From: Diploptera punctata
Taxonomy: Eukaryota; Arthropoda; Insecta; Blattodea; Blaberidae
Length of the DNA: 64,000 nt
NCBI GenBank assembly: GCA_030220185.1
Contig: JASPKZ010005705.1
Coordinates: forward strand, 979,501 to 1,043,500
Direction of reading: 5' to 3'
Numbering within the stretch: the first letter of the stretch is position 1; each line of letters opens with the position of its first letter. The position numbers were made by a program, and so were the translations under genes. Shown piece by piece: positions 52,886-63,459 of this stretch. Under the pieces are notes generated by a model. It was not told the DNA's origin. It did not search any database and worked only from the letters and a program-made list of their open reading frames with translations.

Positions 52886-54706
52886 AGAAGATTAATGATC
52901 TTGAAATGAATGCAAAAATAGGAACATTAGAGAATTATATCAGGGAATTAGTATAGAGAAGAGAGGGTTACAGGCTAGAACAATCATAATTCGGAATGAA
53001 AATGGGGATATGATTGCAGATTCCAGGAGTATATTAAATAGATTGAAAACTTACTTTAATCAGCTATTTAATGTTCGTACAGAACAGGACATTGAGGAGG
53101 ATGATTTACAGACAGCAGAAATGCTAGTCGCAGAACCAAGTGCATTAGAGGTTGAAATGGCGATTGAAAAATTGAAGATATATAAAGCATCAGGTTCAGA
53201 TGAGATCCCAGCAGAACTGATAAAATTAGGGGGAGAAAAATTGATGGAGAAGATACGCTGGTTGCTTAGTATGATTTGGGAAATAGAAGCTCTTTCAGAT
53301 GAATGGAAAGAATCAATTATCGTACCAAATTATTAGAAAGGAGATAAAACTGATTGCAACAACTACAGGGGCATCTCATTACTTTCAACTTCGTAGAAAA
53401 TTCTAACAAATATATTAGTCAGCAGACTTACTCCCTATATTGATGACATTTCTAGGAGATCATCAATGTGCATTTAGAAGAAACAGGTCTACAAGAGAAC
53501 AGATTTTTAGTATAAGACAGATTTTAGAAAAGAAATGGGAATATAATGGTACTGTACATCAACTATACGTAGACTTCAAAAAAGCATATGATTAAATTAA
53601 GAGGGAGAAGTTATATAGTATCCTGCTGGAGTTCGGAATTCCTAAAAAGTTAGTTAGACTTATACGAATGTGTCTAAATGGCTCAAAGAGTAAGGTGCGT
53701 GTAGGCAAACAGTTTTCAGACACTTTTGAAATCCAGAATGGGTTGAAGCAAGGAGATGCACTATCTCCTCTACTATTTAATTTTGTACTAGAGCATGCCA
53801 TTAAATCTTTAGAGAATGAGGAAGGCTTACAACTCAATGGTATTAATAAGCTGTTAGTTTATGCTGATGATGTAGTACTACTGGCCGATAGCGAGGAGAT
53901 ACTAAAGGCCAACACGCACACACTATTGAGTAACACTAAGAAATTGGGACTGGAAGTAAATATCAGTAAAACTAAATATATGGTCACACGTAGAAATTCG
54001 GTATATAATGGAAATGGACAGCTAAGGACAAATGAGGGAAATTTTGAGGAAGTGGCTGAATTCAAATACCTAAGAACAATAATCACAAATAGGAATGAGA
54101 TGCACAAAGAAATTAAACATAGGCTCAATTCTGGAAATGCGTGCTATTATGCATTGCAGAGACTTTTGATGTCCCAACTCCTTTCAAAAAACGTTAAACT
54201 GAAAATATATAAAACTATTATTCTACCAGTTATATTATATGGGTGCGAAACATGGACTCTTACTTTAAGGGAGGAAAGGAGATTACAAGTATTTGAGAGT
54301 ACTTTATACTTTATACTTTATAATTAGGAAAATTTTTGGACCAAAGAGAGATGAACAGACAGGTGAATGGAGAAGACTACATAACAATGAACTACATGGT
54401 CTTTATAGGAAGCCAGATATAATAAGAACTGTTAAGTCTCGTAGATTACGATGGGCAGGACATGTTGCACGTAAGGGGAATGGAAGACTTGCATGGAAGC
54501 TTGTTGTAGGAAAGCCAGAGGGAAAACGCCCAGTTGGTAGACCAAGAATGAGGTGGGAGAATAACATTAACTGTGATTTGAGGGAAGTAGATTATACAGG
54601 GAATGATTGGAAAGCATTAGCTCAGGATAGGGATGTATGGAGAGCTTATGTCCGCGCGGCCATGAACCTACGGGTTCGATAGTGCCAGTGAGTAAGTAAG
54701 TAAGGA
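52886..54706 (+). mobile_element. RTE-A LINE, reference copy
   Basis: The longest RTE-A copy here, 1.8 kb. It starts after the endonuclease domain (5'-truncated) and ends in CCATGAACCTACGGGTTCGATAG, then GTGCCAGTGAGTAAGTAAGTAA. The hairpin GAACC-UACG-GGUUC (54665-54678) and the GTAA units are shared with most other RTE-A 3' ends. Confidence 0.92.
53010..54682 (+). pseudogene. RTE-A reverse transcriptase, broken
   Basis: Motif order: EMAIEKLKIYKASGSDEIPAE (53155-53215), NNYRGISLL (about 53360), RRNRSTREQIFSIRQ (about 53478), LYVDFKKAYD (motif A, about 53560-53590), IQNGLKQGDALSPLLFN (about 53730-53780), YADD at 53860-53871, then KTKYMVTRRN, FKYLRTIITN, LYGCETWTLTLREERR and the basic end KPEGKRPVGRPRMRWENNI with a stop at 54680-54682. 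Breaks: stops at about 53334, 53392 and 53593, a frameshift near 53455, and a 16-bp net insertion at 54297-54326 that splits FENKVLRKI. The 5' part encodes an RT thumb-upstream linker. Confidence 0.9.
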
Positions 54707-54709
54707 ACG

Positions 54710-55085
54710 ACACTATATGCATCTGCCATAGAAAATGTGTTTATTTTTGTGGAATGAAGTCAATTTAAAAAAAAATAGGAATTGTAGTGTATTTTTAAAC
54801 ATCCTGTAGGAATTTGCATCTGTAACACGTACCTAACAAAACGCACAACTTTATATTTTCATTCAAATTAGAAACAAAGGGTAGAGTTTATATCTCTACA
54901 TAAAGTAGGTAATTTGTCGATGTCAAGCCCAGAGCTACCAAATTTGTCTACATGCATGTACCCTTATAATACAAATACTTTTGAACAGGGGTGACCACAG
55001 GTAACTAGTCTGCTGTTCTTCAAATATCTCAAGTAATGATTATCTTTTTTTTTATTACTCACATTATACAAGTATACAATAACTG
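54710..55085. other. Unassigned sequence
   Basis: AT-rich, nothing recognised. Confidence 0.3.
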
Positions 55086-55094
55086 AAATTACTT

Positions 55095-55640
55095 CATCAT
55101 CATCATCCTTCACGGATTAGGTGTTTGCCTGTTCCGATCCCACATCTGTTCACTCCAGCGCTTTCTTGGTCTTCCCACCAATCTCCGTCCACCAGGATTA
55201 TACATCAGCGCCATCTTTGGTATCCTATCCTCTGTCATTCTTTGCAGATGTTCTATCCAATTGTTCCTGTGTTCTTCTATTTGTTGAAGAAGTGGTTGTA
55301 CTTTAAGTTCCTCTCTAATTTTCTCATTTCTAATATGTTCTTCTCTTGTACAACCTTTCACAGTCCGTAAGAACCTCATTTCCGCTGCCTGAATTTTACT
55401 TTTTTTCTTTTTCCTTCAGCACCCAGGCCTCACTTACATACATCGCCACTGGTAGTGGCATCGTTGAGTAAAATCTTAGCTGCGTCTCCTTTTTATCTTT
55501 GTTTCTCAGTTTTCGTCTGATTGTACCACAAATATGTTGAAATTTCTGTATTTTCTTATTTATATCTTGTTCTTCTTCACCACGTAAAACTACCTTTCTC
55601 AAAAGGCTGGCACGATTAAGCTGAAAATACTTACCACAGG
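55095..55640 (-). mobile_element. RTE-B LINE, 3' fragment
   Basis: Minus strand: KVVLRGEEEQDINKKIQKFQHI, RFYSTMPLPVAMYVSEAWVL (the YGSE motif changed to YVSE), then after a frameshift near 55400 MRFLRTVKGCTREEHIRNE and GRRLVGRPRKRWSEQ, each cited as short motifs. The 3' end has AGGCAAACACCU (55119-55130), a weakened hairpin, and GATGATGATGATG. Less decayed than most RTE-B copies. Confidence 0.85.
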
Positions 55641-55739
55641 AAATCAAGGTCTGTACCAAGCATAGAACCAAAACTACAATGACAGAGAGGATCATAAGTG
55701 AAAAACTTTCATTATTTTTGTGGGGGCAAAACAATCTGA

Positions 55740-56495
55740 CAAATTTAGAGAATAAAATAATATATTGTGGCGCGTTACAGGGCGTCGTTCTACCCTTCTT
55801 TTACTTCAATATACACGGCAGAAATTCACGTAAATGCTCACATAACTTTATTTGATACTCAAACTCTCACTGACACATTGCATACAATCTGATGCAATAA
55901 TTAGTCTTGCTTTACAGTTTATTTGTCACATAATTATTTTCCTGTCTCTAAAGGTTTAACTTACCACAGTTTCATCTTGTCACAGTTCACTGTATCGCCC
56001 ACAACACATTCAACTCGCTCCCGACCCTTGCAACGGTTTATAAAGGTCGATGAAGGAAATTTATCGGCCTCCAATAGAGAGTTTTCTGACATGGAGGGTA
56101 GAGTCGTATAGAACCTTCCGAAATGAATGGCTAGGTGCATATCGAAATGTTTGTGCAGATCGTTCAACTCATGAGTCATCAACTGCAATTTTTGCATCCA
56201 CTAACAATATGAAATCACTCCTCTCATCGTCGCCCACGCAATTCAAACGCTACTATACAATGCGTAACATCATCATACCTATTTATAGTAGCGGTTTCTC
56301 GTTCCATGAAGTTACGACAAGGCATCCCAGAAAAAAAAGTGCTATGACTAATCGCTACATTAATGTCGTCCCAAGTCGAAGTAGTGACACATACACTTTG
56401 GTCACACAGGAAAGTCGACATATAGGGTTTTCATTTTAAGACGCAAACTTGCAACCGCTCGTCACACGGATATCGTATGGTAATCTCACCAAATA
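55740..56495. other. Unassigned sequence
   Basis: Moderate base composition with overlapping open frames on both strands (for example 56050-56439 plus) but no protein motif recognised. Confidence 0.3.
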
Positions 56496-56539
56496 AATAT
56501 AGGTGTTTGAAAATGAATAGAGATTGCAATGGAATAAAA

Positions 56540-56720
56540 TCGATTTTTGTGCTGTTTATTCCTTACCTTAGGACAAAATATATCCAAAATTATCTCCTTC
56601 AGCTTCAATACAACGTTCAAACCGGCGAGGAAGATTTTGAAACACGCTATCCAATTCTTGCCTTGAAATGTTGGAGTTTACAGTTCGAATATTTTCTTTA
56701 AATTCTGCTAATGTTCAAGA
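56540..56720 (-). pseudogene. Tc1/mariner transposase, C-terminal remnant
   Basis: The minus strand reads FKENIRTVNSNISRQELDSVFQNLPRRFERCIEAEGDNFGYIL, cited as motifs ENIRxxNSNIS, VFQNLPRRFERCIEAEG and the final FGYIL. This is the usual end of Tc1/mariner transposases. No catalytic residue or TIR is present. Confidence 0.75.
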
Positions 56721-56744
56721 ATTTGAAATCGTGGCCTTATTTAG

Positions 56745-57020
56745 GGGAGTTGCGTTGGAGAATTGAAGGCAACATTTCCGGCGACAATTTTTGTAATGTA
56801 TTCACGTAGATTTTCAGGGCCGGAGTTGCTATGATGATCTTGAAGAAGATTTTCTTCGGGCTGCAGGCCGTGGTCGTAAGGCTTGTAGTTCCCCGACGAT
56901 TTGCCAGAGACTGCGTCTGGCATCCTCAAGCAGTCTCAAGACAACCCTTGAGGATGCCAGACGCAGTCTCTGGCAAAACGTCGGGGAACTACAAGCCTCA
57001 CTACAGCCCGAAAATCTTCT
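56745..57020. repeat. Head-to-head inverted pair related to the 17.9-20.6 kb arms
   Basis: Arms of about 90 bp (56832-56930 and 56947-57030) around a spacer of about 16 bp. Shared words are GAGGATGCCAGACGCAGTCT, CGTCGGGGAACTACAAGCC and CAGCCCGAAAATCTTCTTCA. The GAAA of the core is CAAA in the right arm and AAAT-like in the left. The left flank extends into GCAACTCCGGCCCTGAAAATC (complement), matching the flank at 20565-20600. Confidence 0.85.
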
Positions 57021-57204
57021 TCAAGAGCATCGTAACTTTTGTAATATTTCTCCTGTGCATATGTTAAAAGTGAAAATATCCTCTGTTCAGTGATATACAC
57101 CATTTTAAACTGAAATCACCACAGTCACGACTTCGAACTGAACACAAATTCACAAGTTGGTTAAAAACATTTCGGAAAACACGTCTGTACCTTACAGTTA
57201 CACA

Positions 57205-57485
57205 TCCATCCATAGTAATTCTGCCCGAGGGCAGGTCTTCACTGTAATCAAGGGAATTATAGGTGTGGTAGCTTCCCGCTGCTTTCCACACCGGTGAAGG
57301 ATGATGATGATGCCGGATGATTTTCTGGGACCGTTGGGACCTAAGCTTCCTAACATTTGTCTTACAGATGAGGAAAAACCACGAAAAAAACCTCACCCAT
57401 TAGCCTGTCCCGACCGGGAATCGAACTCTGGCCCGCTGCGTGACAAGGCAGCACGCAATCTCGAGAGCACAGCGGTGGACACAGT
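57205..57485 (-). mobile_element. SINE-3, nearly complete
   Basis: Minus strand: CCGCTGTGCTCTCGAGATTGCG, GAGTTCGATTCCCGGTCGGG (B box), GGGTGAGG, a CATCATCATCC stretch, GGTGTGGAAAGCAGCGGG, then the 3' hairpin CTGCC-CTCG-GGCAG (57231-57244) and GGATGGATG. Confidence 0.9.
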
Positions 57486-57710
57486 TACACAAGTAACACT
57501 AAGTAATTAGTGTAGTGAAGTGCAGGCTTTCGCTCTGCCTTCGCCGCTTTAGGGACTTATTTTCGTGCCCTCTTCGGCTTGTCACTTGTGTGAATTTTTG
57601 TGTATTTTGTGTGGAAAATTTATGAAACTAATGTGTGTTGCCATGTCGTGGAAAGGAAGGGATTCTTGCCCAGGGAGGGCAAAAAGTAAAAACCGAGAAA
57701 AGAGCGGAAT

Positions 57711-60060
57711 TTAAAAATGTAAATTTAGGGATAGGGCTGGCCTAAAGGATTTTTTTTCGAGAGTGGTTAGTCCATCGGTATTTGGCGGATTTGTGAAAAT
57801 ATGGTCAAGGTATTCCTGTGTGTGGGTGTTGTGTATGATTTTGTGGTTTATGTTATTTATATGTTCAGGGAGTGTTGTTAGGTTTATGTCAGCGTAAAGC
57901 CGTAAGTTGGTGTAGTAGTGTAGCGGGTTGTAAATTTTACGGAGTGCACTCGTTTTAATTCTGCAGAATTTGAGGTACTGAGTTCGACAGATGTTGGAGA
58001 ACATGAGAGATGTGTGGGATACGAGACTGTGCGTGTATGCTTTATAGAGATGTGTGAGTGTGTTCTTGGAGCAGCCTACGGTTCGAAAACCTCCAAGGAA
58101 GGTTATGAACCGCTTGGACTGCTTCATATGTGCTGTAGTTTTACTGCAGCCCTGGTCCATTTGAGTTTAGAGTCCAGTAAGTGATTGTAGGTCTGTATTG
58201 TATAGGGGCGTTATTTAGGCTTATGGATATGTTAGCGAGTTGCGCCCTCCTGAGTCTTCGTTTTTTGAAGACACAGACTTGCGTTTTCTCTGTGTTAATG
58301 TTTACACGCCATGTGTGTGCCCATTGTTGGAAGCGTGTGAGTTCAGTGTTTAGGCGTGCAACTGATTGTGTAAGACAGGGCTGTGCGACCAGTAGGCCAC
58401 ATCGTCAGCGTATAGGGCGATGCCTGTTCTCGGATCCTGAGGTTGTGGTGTGTCGCTTGTGTACAGAATATATATGAGTGGACTTATGGTACTTCCCTGG
58501 GGAGTATCTGCCTGTAGGCTATGTTTAATATGTTGGATAGTGTATTGTGATATTTAATTTGTGCTGTGCGGTTAGCTAGGAAGCTTGACACCCATCGTGT
58601 GATTGTTTCTGGTATATTTAATTGTGTAAGTTTGTATCTGATTCCATTATGCCATACGGTGTCGAAAGCTTTTTCAATGTCAAGTCTGACTAAGATCGGA
58701 GTGCGTCTATTGTGGAAAGCTTGTTCCATTGGTGTTAAAACTCGTAGGAGTTGATGTTTGCATGTGAGTCCCGGTCTGAATCCAGCTTGACATTGAGGGA
58801 TGAGGGCTTGGCCTAAGTGTGTGTGAATATTGTCTGCGAGTATTTTTTCCATGAGTTTGGAAATGGTACATGTTAGTGATATCGGTCTGTAATTGTTGGC
58901 GTTAGAGTTATCTGTGTTAGATTTGTGGAATACTAGTATATGTGCGTGTTTCCAGCGCTCAGATACGTATCCGATATATAGGCTCGCGGTGTATAGTGTA
59001 CTTAGGAATTGTAGTGCGGCTGCTGGCTGTTGTTTAAGGAAAGTGTATGATATTCTGTCGTGTCCAGGGGCTGTGTTTTTTCGGCCTGCTGGTACGCTAG
59101 TAATTTCCATAGGAGTTATGGGTTCAGTTGTAATATGTGGTACTGCAGGCGGTGTTTATTGCTGTTTAGGCGTGTATAAATGTTGATGTGTTTATACGTG
59201 TGCATTTACTGTGTTGTAGTGGTTTATATCGAAGTTAGGATTATGTTTCTCTATGTGTCTGGTTTGTAAATTGTGTCTGAATAGTTCTAGTTTGTCGTCG
59301 GTATTATGTACTAGTGTGTGATTGTGTAATAATGGCGGGAGTGTGTATTTAGCCTGTCCTCTGATTCTCTTGATTTTATTCCAGAAGGCTTTGATGACTG
59401 TGTAGTGTTTCTCGTCTGCGCTGAGTGTATCTGTGTGTTTCATATTATGTGATACGTGCCTTGGTGTCTTCTTGTAATTGTCTGTATGTTCTCCTGTCTG
59501 CATCTGTGTGAGTTCGCATGTATTGCCTATGTGCTAGGCGTTTGTTTCTGATGGCCTGTATTATGTATGGAGGTAATGGTCTAGTGTGTTTTGTGTTTAC
59601 ACGTATTTTTGGAACTGCTATGTCTCGTGCTTGTGTAATTAGGTGTGATATGTGTAAGTCGGCTACGTCTAAGTGTTCTGGTGTTATCATATCGAGGTGT
59701 TGTGTTCTGTTATGTAGTTCTGGTATAATTGCCAGTCAGCTTTTTTAATGTTTTATATTGTTTTATATGTGTTTGGTGTTTTAGTGTACCAGCGTTGTGT
59801 TAGAATATCGAACTTTATGGGACAGTGATCCGCGTTTAATAGTGGATGTACAGTGCAATTGTGTGTGTGTCTGTGGAAATGTATGTATATGTATTTTATC
59901 TGGCGACGTGGCCTGATGACCGGTGTACGTGTAGGGCCTGGTACTTGTAAAAATGTTAATGTTAGAGCGTGTAATGTGTCTGACTAATATGCGGCCTTTG
60001 ACGTTTTCTGTTCTGTCATTAAAAAATGGATGGTGAACATTTAGATCTCCTCTGAGTATT
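57711..60060 (-). pseudogene. Jockey-like ORF2 (endonuclease remnant and reverse transcriptase)
   Basis: Would nick target DNA and reverse-transcribe element RNA. Endonuclease end: GDLNVHHPFFND (about 60040-60005) and LNADHCPIKFDI (about 59850-59815), the catalytic DLNxHH and xDHxP motifs. The linker includes RNKRLAHRQYMR (59560). RT: NTAPGHDRISY (59080), NNYRPISLTCTISKLMEK (58890-58840), QCQAGFRPG (58790), RLDIEKAFDTVWHNG (motif A, 58690-58645), YADD at 58412-58401. The C-terminal region 58160-57711 holds KTTAHMKQSKRFITFLGG and ends in a stop. Frame breaks lie near 59700, 59445, 59150, 58490 and 58200. Confidence 0.85.
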
Positions 60061-60139
60061 AGATTCCTGTGTGTGCCTAAGTGTGTGTGAGTAGGCCTAC
60101 ATTGATAGGCGTGTTAGTTTAGGGCCGTGTTGGTGTTGG

Positions 60140-61641
60140 AAATTGGTTCAGGTTTCGTGATTGATTTAGCTACAGCCGCTACGTATTGTATTAGGAGTGT
60201 TTCTAACTGTTCTAGTTTCTGATTTACATATTCCTCCAACTGGATCTGAAGGACTTGGATGGCTAAATCAGTTGGCGGGGAAGTTTGTGTTTTACTTATT
60301 TTGGCCGCATATGTGACCGGTGTTATGTTCTGTGTGGCTTCAGTCTCGGTAGGATTTAGGCCTGGAAAATCTTGTGGTTTAAATTGGCTTGGCTTTTTAG
60401 GAGATGGAGGAGGGTCCTGGCGGATTAGAGGAGTGTGTCAGGGTTCCGTGGGTACAGGTGCGTCGCGGAAATACAGGGGGCAGCACATTTGGCCAATGTA
60501 GTGTGTGTTAGAATTACATGTGGCACAGAATTGGGCTCTAGCTTCTTGTAAGTAGTGATTACAATTAGTGTTGATGGCTCCGCATCTGTGGCATTTCCTG
60601 TCGTTTCTGCATGTAGTTGTGTTATGGCCATATTACTGGCATCTTTTGCATGGGATGTGGCGGATTTCATCACGTGGTGGTACTACTTTGTACCGCCGAT
60701 TTGCCATGAGTAGTCCGTGTGTCAGGAGGGCTTTGATGGTTTCTTGGTTTGTGGTGAAAATTCTGATCAGTGGTGTGTTGCCATTGTTGTTGCGTATGCG
60801 TGTGACTCGAGAGAAATCAATGCCCTCGGCCACGAGCTCTTCCAAGACATCGTTCACTTTGATGTCCGGATGTACGCCCAGGACGACGAAATTGGCCTCT
60901 CTCGGTGCTTGTGTGGACGTATGTGTTTGTGTTTTGTCTGTAGGAACGTTGTATTTAACATTTGGGCTAAACGTGCTTGAGGGAATCTGCGATTGAAACT
61001 GTTTGAGGTCAGATAGTGTGCTGAAAATGACTGTGGTCATCTTGCTCTTGTCTGACAAATAGGATTTCGGCGTTGGGAGTCCTAGATGTATGGCGAATAT
61101 TTTGATGAAGAGTGGATTATTGGGCATGATTGAATGTTGTGTGATTTGTAGGGATGTGTTTCTGTTGTGAGCGTTAAGTGTGGCGTCTTGAATTGCGTTA
61201 TGTGTAGTGCAAATGGCATTGGTTGGAGTGGGTGTGGCAGTAGTAGGGGTGGGGGTCCTGGGGGTGGGAGGGGGAGAGTGGGAGAGCTGGTAGGTGTCGG
61301 AAGCAGGGTGCGGTTTTTATTCTCTTCCCATGGGGTGGTAGTGTGGCTTTAGCTGGGATGGTTAGTTTGGTATTGGGACCAAGAGGTTCAGGTGCTATGT
61401 CGTTTGTGGCTTTTTGGAAGAGATCTCTATTTTCAAAAGAGAACATGGTGGATCCGTCTTTTGCGACTTCCATCCATACGTTAAGTTCCCCTATTCTGCA
61501 TTGTATCTGCTTCCTAAGTGCCCGTAGGCCCGATTGTTGGGCCTCGTGCACATAGAAGATGCAGTTTTCCATGGCATTAGGATTTATGGCGTTATTTTGT
61601 GGTTGTGAGTTTGGTTTCTTTTTTGTGTTTTGATAATTCAT
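60140..61641 (-). pseudogene. Jockey-like ORF1 (zinc-knuckle RNA-binding protein)
   Basis: Minus strand, probable start ATG at 61641 (MNYQNTKKKPNSQPQ). Then NCIFYVHEAQQSG, a Pro-rich stretch (about 61260) with a frame change near 61150, a second domain with NFVVLGVHPDIKVNDVLEEL (60897-60838), then knuckles CKRC-x-YGH-NTTT-C and CHRCG (60665-60575) and a CATC motif. A TAA interrupts the first knuckle at about 60630. The C-terminal part runs to about 60140. Similar in plan to the ORF1 at 19126-20240, but a different lineage by sequence. Confidence 0.8.
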
Positions 61642-62190
61642 TGTGATATTTATTGTGAATGTTGTTATAGCACAAAAAGTCCAGTCGTGGTGGAGAAAAA
61701 AGCTCCGGGTGCGGTACCAAGTCGGCTGACAGGTAGGGAGGTGCCCTGTCCTATACCCTGGGATTGGGCAAGGCCTGGGGCCGGACGGGATCGCGTGATA
61801 AGGCGACGCCGTGCGCCGGGGTGAGGGATGGAAGGTCGGGAAAGGAAGTAAAGTACTTTGCAGAATGCCTGCCTGTAGCTGCGATGTGGGACACCCCTAG
61901 GGGTATCTACGTTGCCACGCCGCACCGAAAGCGCATTGTGGCGATACTATGCAAATGGCTTCAATTGCTCAAGGACGACGTAGCTTCCTGCTGGCAGGCA
62001 GGCTTCGGCGAAATAAAAACGGTTGTCCTCGTTCAGGCCCGATCTCCAGCAGCTAGAGTCAGTAGGGGTAAAAAAAATTAAATAGAACCTGCTTTACCGC
62101 TCGCCCGACAGTTCACTGACCGAGAAACGGGGGTGTTTTGACCGCTAGGCCTCGCGGCTGGTTACCAAGCGCTTTCGGTTGCGACTTATA

Positions 62191-62934
62191 CTGAAGGCGC
62201 TGTTTATATAATGTATGTCCTAATGAATATTTGATCCCAAAAGCAAGCTTAATGCGTTTATTCGCCTTTCACGTCATAATTTAATAATTAGTCAAAATAT
62301 AATACCAGCAACGGCGTGACCGATTACAGGAGGATAATTCACCTCTACAACTAATCGCCCCTTGTATTCTTCATAACCTTAAAGTTTTTCTACTCGTCTG
62401 TCAGTGTCGTGATACTTGCGCTTCTTGTTCCTGGGAGAATTTGTGTCTCTATTAATGATTGAGGTCGTTGGTTCATTTGATGTTCCCGCCTCTTCCTTCA
62501 ATGCTGTAACAACTACCATCGGTTTACGACTACCCCAATCAGGTTCGTGTGTGTGTTCGGTTTCATTCAGAACTTTGCCATTCTAGCAATGCATGTCACA
62601 TTGAATTTTTGCCCTTTACGTGAAGATTTGTTAACCTTCAGTTAATGGAAGTATTTTAGGCTATACCAGCATATGAAATAAATAAATATTAAAATAAGTA
62701 ATTATAGTTTTCACATATCCTTATTGAAGCTTTCCTTAATAATTTAGAATATTTTCAACAATTTACTTTAATAGGTAATATGGTTTAAGTTAAATTGAGA
62801 ACTAATAAAGTCGTTAGCAATTCCCTAAACCTGATTTTCTGATGATGGAGGCATTCTCCTTGAATAGGCTACAAGTTTTCGAGTCTTATTAACAATGCTT
62901 CTAAAAATCATAGCAAATCACAGTTGATGTCACG
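62191..62934. other. Unassigned sequence
   Basis: Nothing recognised upstream of the Jockey-like element. Confidence 0.3.
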
Positions 62935-63075
62935 TAGTAAAATTATAAAATATTAAAATAAATATCTGATGTATCAGTGTTCTTCGACTAAAATTAATTT
63001 ATATTTTCAAAAAACATTTTAAGTAGTTAAAACAATGTAGGCATTACACTACATTTTCCATCTTCGGCATGACAT
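62935..63075 (-). repeat. Weak relative of the hammerhead-like repeat
   Basis: The blocks ATCTGATGTATCAGTG, TTCTTCGAC, TATATTTTC, AATGTAGGC and CCATCTTCGGCA fall in the same order as in 32051-32190. The core is not preserved: CGAAGA replaces CUGANGA and no GAAA follows. Confidence 0.4.
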
Positions 63076-63119
63076 TTGTTACTCCTTAGATTACGACTGA
63101 TATATGGGTACTTATTTTA

Positions 63120-63455
63120 ATATATCCACTGCTGCGGTATCAACATAACGTGCTGCCTTGTCACGCAGCGGGTTTGGGTTCGATCCCCGTTTGGGACAAG
63201 CTTTCTAGGTGAGGTTTTTTCCTGGGTTTTTCCTCACCTGTAAGGCAAATTTCAGGTAGCTTTAGGGCCCAAAAGGTCCCCGAATATCTGGTCATCATCA
63301 TCAATCTTTATCATCATCATCTTTATCATCATCCTCCACGGATAACAACGGGAAGCTACCACACCTATAATAATTTCCTGATAAAGCTGCAAAGCATATC
63401 ATGGAAATGCTATGATTGCAGTGAAGGACCTGCCATAGGGCAGAAAACTATAGAA
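63120..63455 (+). mobile_element. SINE-3, nearly complete
   Basis: Head with AACGTGCTGCCTTGTCACGCAG and GGGTTCGATCCCCG (B box), GTGAGGTTTTTTCC, CCTCACCTGTAAGGC, a long TCATCATC stretch, AACGGGAAGCTACCACACC and the 3' hairpin CTGCC-ATAG-GGCAG (63430-63443). Confidence 0.92.
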
Positions 63456-63459
63456 CATA

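Larger units (their letters stand above)
57490..62190 (-). mobile_element. Jockey-like LINE, nearly full length
   Basis: About 4.7 kb on the minus strand: GC-rich 5' region (62190-61650), ORF1 with zinc knuckles, a remnant endonuclease, RT with YADD, and a C-terminal region and 3' UTR ending near 57490. Its base composition differs from the AT-rich flanks. A deletion at about 60100-60140 appears to have removed the ORF1/ORF2 junction and the N-terminal part of the endonuclease. No poly(A) tail or target duplication was identified, so the ends are approximate. Confidence 0.82.

Noticed and set aside
62935..63075. A third functional hammerhead-like core
   Set aside because: The block order matches the family, but the invariant CUGANGA and GAAA are lost.
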